From Casuarina equisetifolia (taxonomy: Eukaryota > Streptophyta > Magnoliopsida > Fagales > Casuarinaceae), in NCBI GenBank assembly GCA_028551475.1, contig CM052357.1, forward strand, positions 14,307,931 through 14,371,930: a stretch of DNA of 64,000 bases, given 5' to 3'. A program made the translations under genes and the position numbers. The notes beneath the pieces are model-generated. The model saw only the letters and a program-made list of their open reading frames with translations. It had not been told where the DNA came from and ran no database searches. Shown piece by piece: positions 58,800 to 64,000 of the stretch (positions within the stretch are counted from its first letter, which is position 1; each line of letters begins with the position of its first letter).

Positions 58800-60420
58800 G
58801 ATGATCCTTTGGTCTAGGAACTAGATTCTAGACCTTGCTTCTTTCAAATTGGTTCAATTCTTCTTGCATAGCAAGAAACCAATTTTCATCTTCAAGAGCC
58901 TCATCTACTTTCTTTGGCTTTACTTGAGATAAAAAGGCTTGATATTCACATGTTTTGTGAACTCGAGACCTTGTGCTTACTCTAACATTTGGATTTCCTA
59001 TGATGTGATCGTGATTTACTTCATTTCTAACTCTAGGGAAGGAAGGTTCTCTAGTTTCAGACTCCCCCTCAACTTCAGCTCTATTTGGAAAACTTTTATT
59101 TCCATCTTTCTCTTCCGTTTCTAGAATGTTGTGACAATCATCCTCAAACTTAACATGAATTGGTTATTCTACAACTAAGGTTCATTTGTTGAATACTCTA
59201 TATGCTTTACTTGTATGAGAATATCCAAAAAATATTCCTTTATCACTCTTAGAATCAAATTTTCCAAGTGATTATTTTTCATGATTTAAAACAAAACATA
59301 TGTTGCCAAAAAAATGAAAGTATGAAATGTTTGGTTTTCTTTCAAAGAATAATTCAAAAGGTGTCTTTTTCAAAATAGGTCTTATTAAAGCACGATTTGA
59401 AATATAACAATCTGTGTTTACAGCTTCTCCCCATAAATGTTTAGGAAGATTATATTCACACATAATGGTTCTAGCCATTTCTTGAAGAGTTCTATTTTTC
59501 CTTTCAACAACACCATTTTGTTGTGGTCTTCTAGGAGTTAAAAAATTATGTGAAATACCATTTTCTAAACAAAATTTTTCAAAGAGTTGGTTTTCAAATT
59601 CACCACCATGATCAGTTCTTATTTTTATGATTGAAAAACCTTTTTCATTTTGAATCATTTTATAAAATTCAGCAAACTTCTCAAATGCCTCATCTTTCCT
59701 AGCAGGCATGTATGTCCATGCGAATCTATAATAGTCATCTATAATGACTAAGACATAATATTTACCATTTAATGTTGTTGTTCTCATAAGATCGAAAAGG
59801 TCCATGTGCAGTATTTCTAATGGTCTAGATGTACTTACCACAACCTTCGACTTGAGCTACTTTGTGTATGTTTGCCCTTAATGCATGCTTCACATATTCT
59901 ATCATTGTTAAATTCTAAAGATGGAAGACCTTTTACTAGATTGTACTTACATAATTTTTCTATCAATCCTAGACCTGCACATCCTAGCCTTCTATGCCAC
60001 AACCAAGCATCAATATTTCTATTTACAACCAAACATGTTTGTTGAACATTCAACTTACTTAAATCAAGCACATAGATATTGTCTTTCCTTTTTCCAACAA
60101 TTTCATGTTCAGCATGCTCAACAAGACAACTTTCTTTTCCAAATTTTATTTTGAATCCTTTATCACATAACTGACTTATGCTAAGTAGGTAAATTTTAGT
60201 TCATCTGCAAGCAAAACTTCAAATATGAGTAGGGTATCAAAGTTACCTATCGTTCCCATTCCTCTTATTCTTCCTTTGGAGTTATCTCCAAAAGATACCA
60301 TACCTCCATTTTTTCAACTCAAGTGTTGAGAAGAGCTCTTTCATCCCAATCATGTGTCGAGAACATTTGGTGTCCAGAATCCACATGTTCTTGAGCTTTT
60401 TATTCCTTACTTGTGCAGTC
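58800..60420 (-). pseudogene. D2 protease and integrase
   Basis: The protease start WILDTKCSRHMI near 60375 has D-T-K in place of D-(S/T)-G. The pre-integrase zinc finger WHRRLGCAGLG has lost the second His (H to C), while CEACIKGKH is kept (about 59870-60000). The integrase core keeps HMDLFD, RTDHGGEF and VERKNRTLQEM (59841-59460). Breaks lie near 60075, 59838 and 59272. Confidence 0.87.
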
Positions 60421-62231
60421 ATAACCTACATAAACAAATTTGATCATTGAAGTGCTTGGTACCCTTTTTACTTTGGATCCATGAGTGTTAGTTCGACTTA
60501 GAGTTTTGTCATTCTTAGGCAACCAAAGTTTTTTTACTTTGAAAGCCTTTCTAAGTCTTACGAGACATTTATCAAAATTATGGCCAAAATAATTACAAAA
60601 AGAGCATTTATTTTCATGCAGCAGAATTGAACATTCTTTTTCTTTAAAGAAATGAGTGAATGATTTTGATTTGTCATTCAATTTATATCCTAGTCCCGCC
60701 TTATCATATACACCTCTTTAAGAATTTAGAATTCTATCTAACATGCCACTACCATTTGTAAATTTCTTTAGCAGCAAATTAGTTACATCAAGTTTTGATT
60801 TCAAGTCACAGTTTTCTTTTCCTAGTTCACGAACTCTATTCTTAAGATTTTCAACACATACTTGTGAGTTATTTTCTACATGTATTTCAATATCAAAGGA
60901 TGCACTGACACCAAAGAAAGTTTTTGTTCCTATTTGCATGTTTTCAGATTTTCTTTGTTTTTCATACATATCATTCATACAAGCATCATATTTCATATAT
61001 GCATTAGCAGAAATAACAATGTCATCATTCACAGAAATCTAAGTATCTTTTTTTCAATTTCATCTCTACATGCAGTAAGTTCTATGCTTTGTTTATCAGT
61101 AAATTAATTTTCTGTACAGAAGTCAACTTTTCCTATTTTTCATATTTATTTTTTTCTTTTAACTTTCTGTATTTATCTTTTAATTTATTTGTATATTCAA
61201 CTAAATTAGAAAATGCAATTTCTAACCCAGAGCTTATTTAAAGAAATAGTTCAAAATCATTTACCTCATTATTTTCTTCCTCAAGAGTTGTTGTTGCGGT
61301 TAGGCATAGATGTACAACTTCTTCTTGAGTTTCTTCATAAGATGACGAGTTCTCATAATCCCAGGCAGCAATCATCACCTTTTTTTTTGTTTTTGCTGTT
61401 TTTCTTTTTTATCATTAGACAATCAATCTTGATGTGTCCTGTTTCCTACATTCATAACACACATTCTCCCTAGGTTCATTTAATTCTTTTCTCCTATTTT
61501 GCCCTATGTTTTTATTTAATCCTCTTCTTAGGAATTTTCTAAATCTTCTAGCTATAAGAGCTACTTCATCATTTTCTAACTCTTTCTCTTTAACCTTTTC
61601 AACTTCTACTTTAAGTGCAATTGATCTCCTATTTTTCTTTTCTTTCTCTCTTCTCATAAGTTGCATTTCATGAGTCTTAAGAAAACCTAGCAAATCATCT
61701 AAAGTTAGCACATCTAGGTCATGAGCTTCTTTTATGGCCATCTTTTTAGGATCCCCACTCTCGGGTAGGGACACTAACATTTTTCTTACCATTTCCTCAT
61801 TTGTATAGGTTTTTCCTAGCAATTTAAACTCAAAAATAATTTCAATGAATCTACAAAACATATCACTAATAGTTTAAGAATCTTTCATAGCAAATAATTC
61901 ATAGTCATGTGTAAGCATATTAACTTTAGAAGACTATACCTTTTTAGTTCATTCATAGATGACTTCTAACTTATTCCAAATTTCTTTACCAGTGGTGCAA
62001 GAGGACACTTTGTTAAACTTATGTGCTCTAAGACCACTATAGATCATATTCATAGACTTAGCATTTAACCCCATTACTTTAGCTTCATTTTTCGACCATT
62101 CATCAGTTTTAGGTAATGTAATACCTTTTCTGATTACTTACCAAGCTTTTGGATCTTGGCCTATTTTTAATGCCATCAAACAAGGGAGGTTTATTAAACC
62201 CCGTAACAGCTAACCCTTTATCAGAAGCCAT
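60421..62231 (-). pseudogene. D2 gag
   Basis: It starts at ATG 62231 (MASDKGLAVTG) and soon shifts frame. The region 61861-61415 gives the capsid end, EAHDLDVLTLDDLLG, a basic stretch and the first half of the zinc knuckle (NVCYECRK), after which a frameshift removes the His and last Cys. Acidic and coiled-coil parts (about 61350-60720) and a Cys/His cluster near 60600 follow, as in D1. Confidence 0.82.
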
Positions 62232-62275
62232 AATGTGGAACTACTCTAGGATGTTAATCCTTTTAATCAGAGAAC

Positions 62276-62293
62276 TTGGCTCTATATGCCAAT
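62276..62293 (-). other. D2 primer-binding site
   Basis: On the minus strand, after the LTR end AAACCCAACA, comes ATTGGCATATAGAGCCAAG, like D1 and like the initiator-Met tRNA complement with family-specific changes. Confidence 0.75.
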
Positions 62294-62563
62294 TGTTGGG
62301 TTTTATGGTTTAACAAGAAGGGGGGTTGAATTGTTAATGTACCAAATATATGCTTTTGTATGATATAAAAAATTCAATCAATTAATTTAATAATTTATAT
62401 GATAATAAAAAATCAAACAAACAAAATTATTTAAGCAAGTGAAGAGTAAGAGAATCAACACCCAATTTACCACGATAGTTCGGCACTCTATCTTAGAGTC
62501 CTATGTCCACCCTTTTCTCCTTCAATCTAACTAATTGAAGTCACCTTTACTCAACTAGATTAG
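62294..62563 (-). repeat. D2 5' LTR, inner 270 bp
   Basis: It starts (left edge) TGTTGGGTTTTATGGTTTAA and matches the D LTR end up to CAACTAGATTAG. There a second D LTR begins, so this LTR is interrupted rather than ended; its remainder should lie to the right of the window. Confidence 0.8.
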
Positions 62564-64000
62564 TGTTGGGTTTTATGGCTTAACAATATAAGGGGGTTGA
62601 ATTGTTAATGTATCAAAACTATACTTTTGTATGATATAAAAAATTCAATCAATTAATTTAAGAATTTATATGATTATAAGAAGTCAAACAAACAGAATTA
62701 TTTAAGCAAGTGAAGAGTAAGAGAATCAACACCTAATTTACCACGGTGGTTCAGCACTCTATCTTAGAGTCCTATGTCCACCTTCTTCTCCTTTAATCCA
62801 ATTGATTAAAGTCACCTTTACTCAACCAGATTAGCAAAACATGTTCTCCCTAATCCAAATAATTCATTCTCAAAGGAATTCTCAAGTTCGAATACAAATT
62901 ATGATTGAAAGATCATATACAATAGCAAATCCCTAAATAATATGTTAGGTTATGGGATATTGCTAATCAGAGGAGCTATTCAAGCATATATATCAAGATA
63001 CAGAGCTCCTAACATGAAATCCCCAATTTAAAGAAATTAGGGTTTTGGATTTTCCTTAAAATTTATGTCCAATAAATGTTTATAAGTGAAATCAGTACAT
63101 AAATAATGTTATACAAGCTATGATTGAGTCTATAATCGAAGATCAAAGTAGATAATCGAATATCACCAAACACTTGTGAGTCACCGAGAGATGAACAAAC
63201 TCGAATCAAATAGTAGGTGAGCTTAAGAGACTTTCTTCACAAAGAGAATGCTTTAAATAAATGTAAATCATTAAGAACAGATCTTCACACATACATCTCC
63301 TTTAAATAGGAAGCATATCTAGGGCCTTTTAGGATCAAACCGGAACCATAGCTTTCTTCCCGTTAAGAATAGTAAGCTATCCATCAAATCAACCTCATAC
63401 CAACCTTCAGAGCCAGAATCCGACCATTCTGATAGCCCGTCTTCTCCAAAATCCGACCGTTTTGATAGCCCGTCTTCTCCAGAATCCTCCTGTTAAGGTT
63501 TCGACGTTTGAGAGAAGTAAAGATGGCATTGAGGACGAGTGAAGCGGCCAAGGCAGACTTGAGAGATAGAGACCTCTTATGTGTTTCTTTAAGTGAAACG
63601 ACGTCATGGCAAAGGTGCTTCTCTAATGGTCAAGATGACATTGTAGCAAAGGCGCTTCTCTAATGGTCAAGACGACATCGTAGCAAGGAGACTTCAGAGG
63701 GGTCGGGCTGGCGCGAGCTTAGGCCGCATCACATAGTCTCAGTCCAGTAACAAAGGGTCCAATCCAATAATTAAAGATTCAGTAGATAGACACGGTCCGA
63801 TATCAATAAGGTCCAAAGTTTAATTATGTAAACACGGTCCAAAAATATGATCTTTTACAAAGTTTATATTTTGGTGTATTACATATATTGACTTTAAACT
63901 AATATTAAGATAGAGTTAATGCCCCTTATGTTCCTACAATTACATTAAACCAAATATCATATTCCTAAAATAAAATATATTCAAATATATTATATTTCTT
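62564..64000 (-). repeat. D-family LTR nested in the D2 5' LTR, cut by window end
   Basis: The left edge reads TGTTGGGTTTTATGGC and the sequence follows the D LTR to the window end, about 200 bp short of the LTR start. The presumed left target duplication is ATTAG (62559-62563). It could be a solo LTR or the 3' LTR of another D element. It has its own 37-bp repeat tract near 63590-63690 and a duplicated 38-bp piece near 63420-63480 (CCGACCRTTYTGATAGCCCG). Confidence 0.8.

Larger units (their letters stand above)
54474..64000 (-). mobile_element. D2: second Sirevirus-like D element, continues past the window
   Basis: A minus-strand element of the D family: 3' LTR at 54474-56886, polypurine tracts, RNase H, RT, integrase, protease, gag, primer site at 62276-62293 and the inner end of the 5' LTR at 62294-62563. 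A C solo LTR is inside the 3' LTR, and another D-family LTR begins at 62564 inside the 5' LTR. All frames are broken. The right end lies beyond 64000. Confidence 0.88.

Overview
The window looks like AT-rich intergenic DNA of a flowering plant, probably a dicot. It holds one intact gene, a 65-codon RPS28 (40S ribosomal protein S28/eS28) with a 5'UTR intron at about 2.3-2.7 kb. Nearly all of the rest is decayed retrotransposon. The plant assignment rests on the S28 protein, a DC1-domain (plant-specific Cys/His-rich) pseudogene, and Sirevirus-type Ty1/copia elements. I do not name a species.

Layout. 1-6 kb: a truncated LTR (family A), the S28 gene, then a frameshifted DC1-domain pseudogene. 6-9.5 kb: weak copia debris. 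9.5-12.8 kb: two family-B LTRs head to head, one split by a solo LTR of family C, followed by a broken Ty3/gypsy gag. 14-18.2 kb: a decayed plus-strand L1-type LINE (endonuclease, reverse transcriptase, RNase H). 18.3-20.7 kb: a C-like LTR split by a D-like solo LTR. 21.6-48.4 kb: one minus-strand Sirevirus-like element ('Copia-1') stretched to 26.8 kb by nested insertions. It carries matching CTATT target duplications at its two outer ends. Its 3' LTR is split by D1 (22293-30987) and by a 7.4-kb insertion 'F' (31389-38774). F is itself hit by two solo D LTRs. The Copia-1 internal region carries solo LTRs of families B, C and A, each with a 5-bp target-site duplication. 48.5-54.3 kb: a chromodomain-type Ty3/gypsy element ('G') with an A solo LTR inside it. 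54.5-64 kb: a second D element (D2, minus strand) with a C solo LTR in its 3' LTR and another D-family LTR inserted in its 5' LTR and running off the window.

No retrotransposon reading frame here is intact; gag, protease, integrase, RT and RNase H all carry stops, frameshifts or lost catalytic residues. The most informative signals are structural. Target-site duplications allow the order of insertion to be rebuilt. F has an internal inversion with a palindromic LTR junction. D1 and D2 share a stop codon between RT and RNase H. I found no tRNA, rRNA, CRISPR array or bacterial-type operon, and nothing that supports a new defence or metabolic system.
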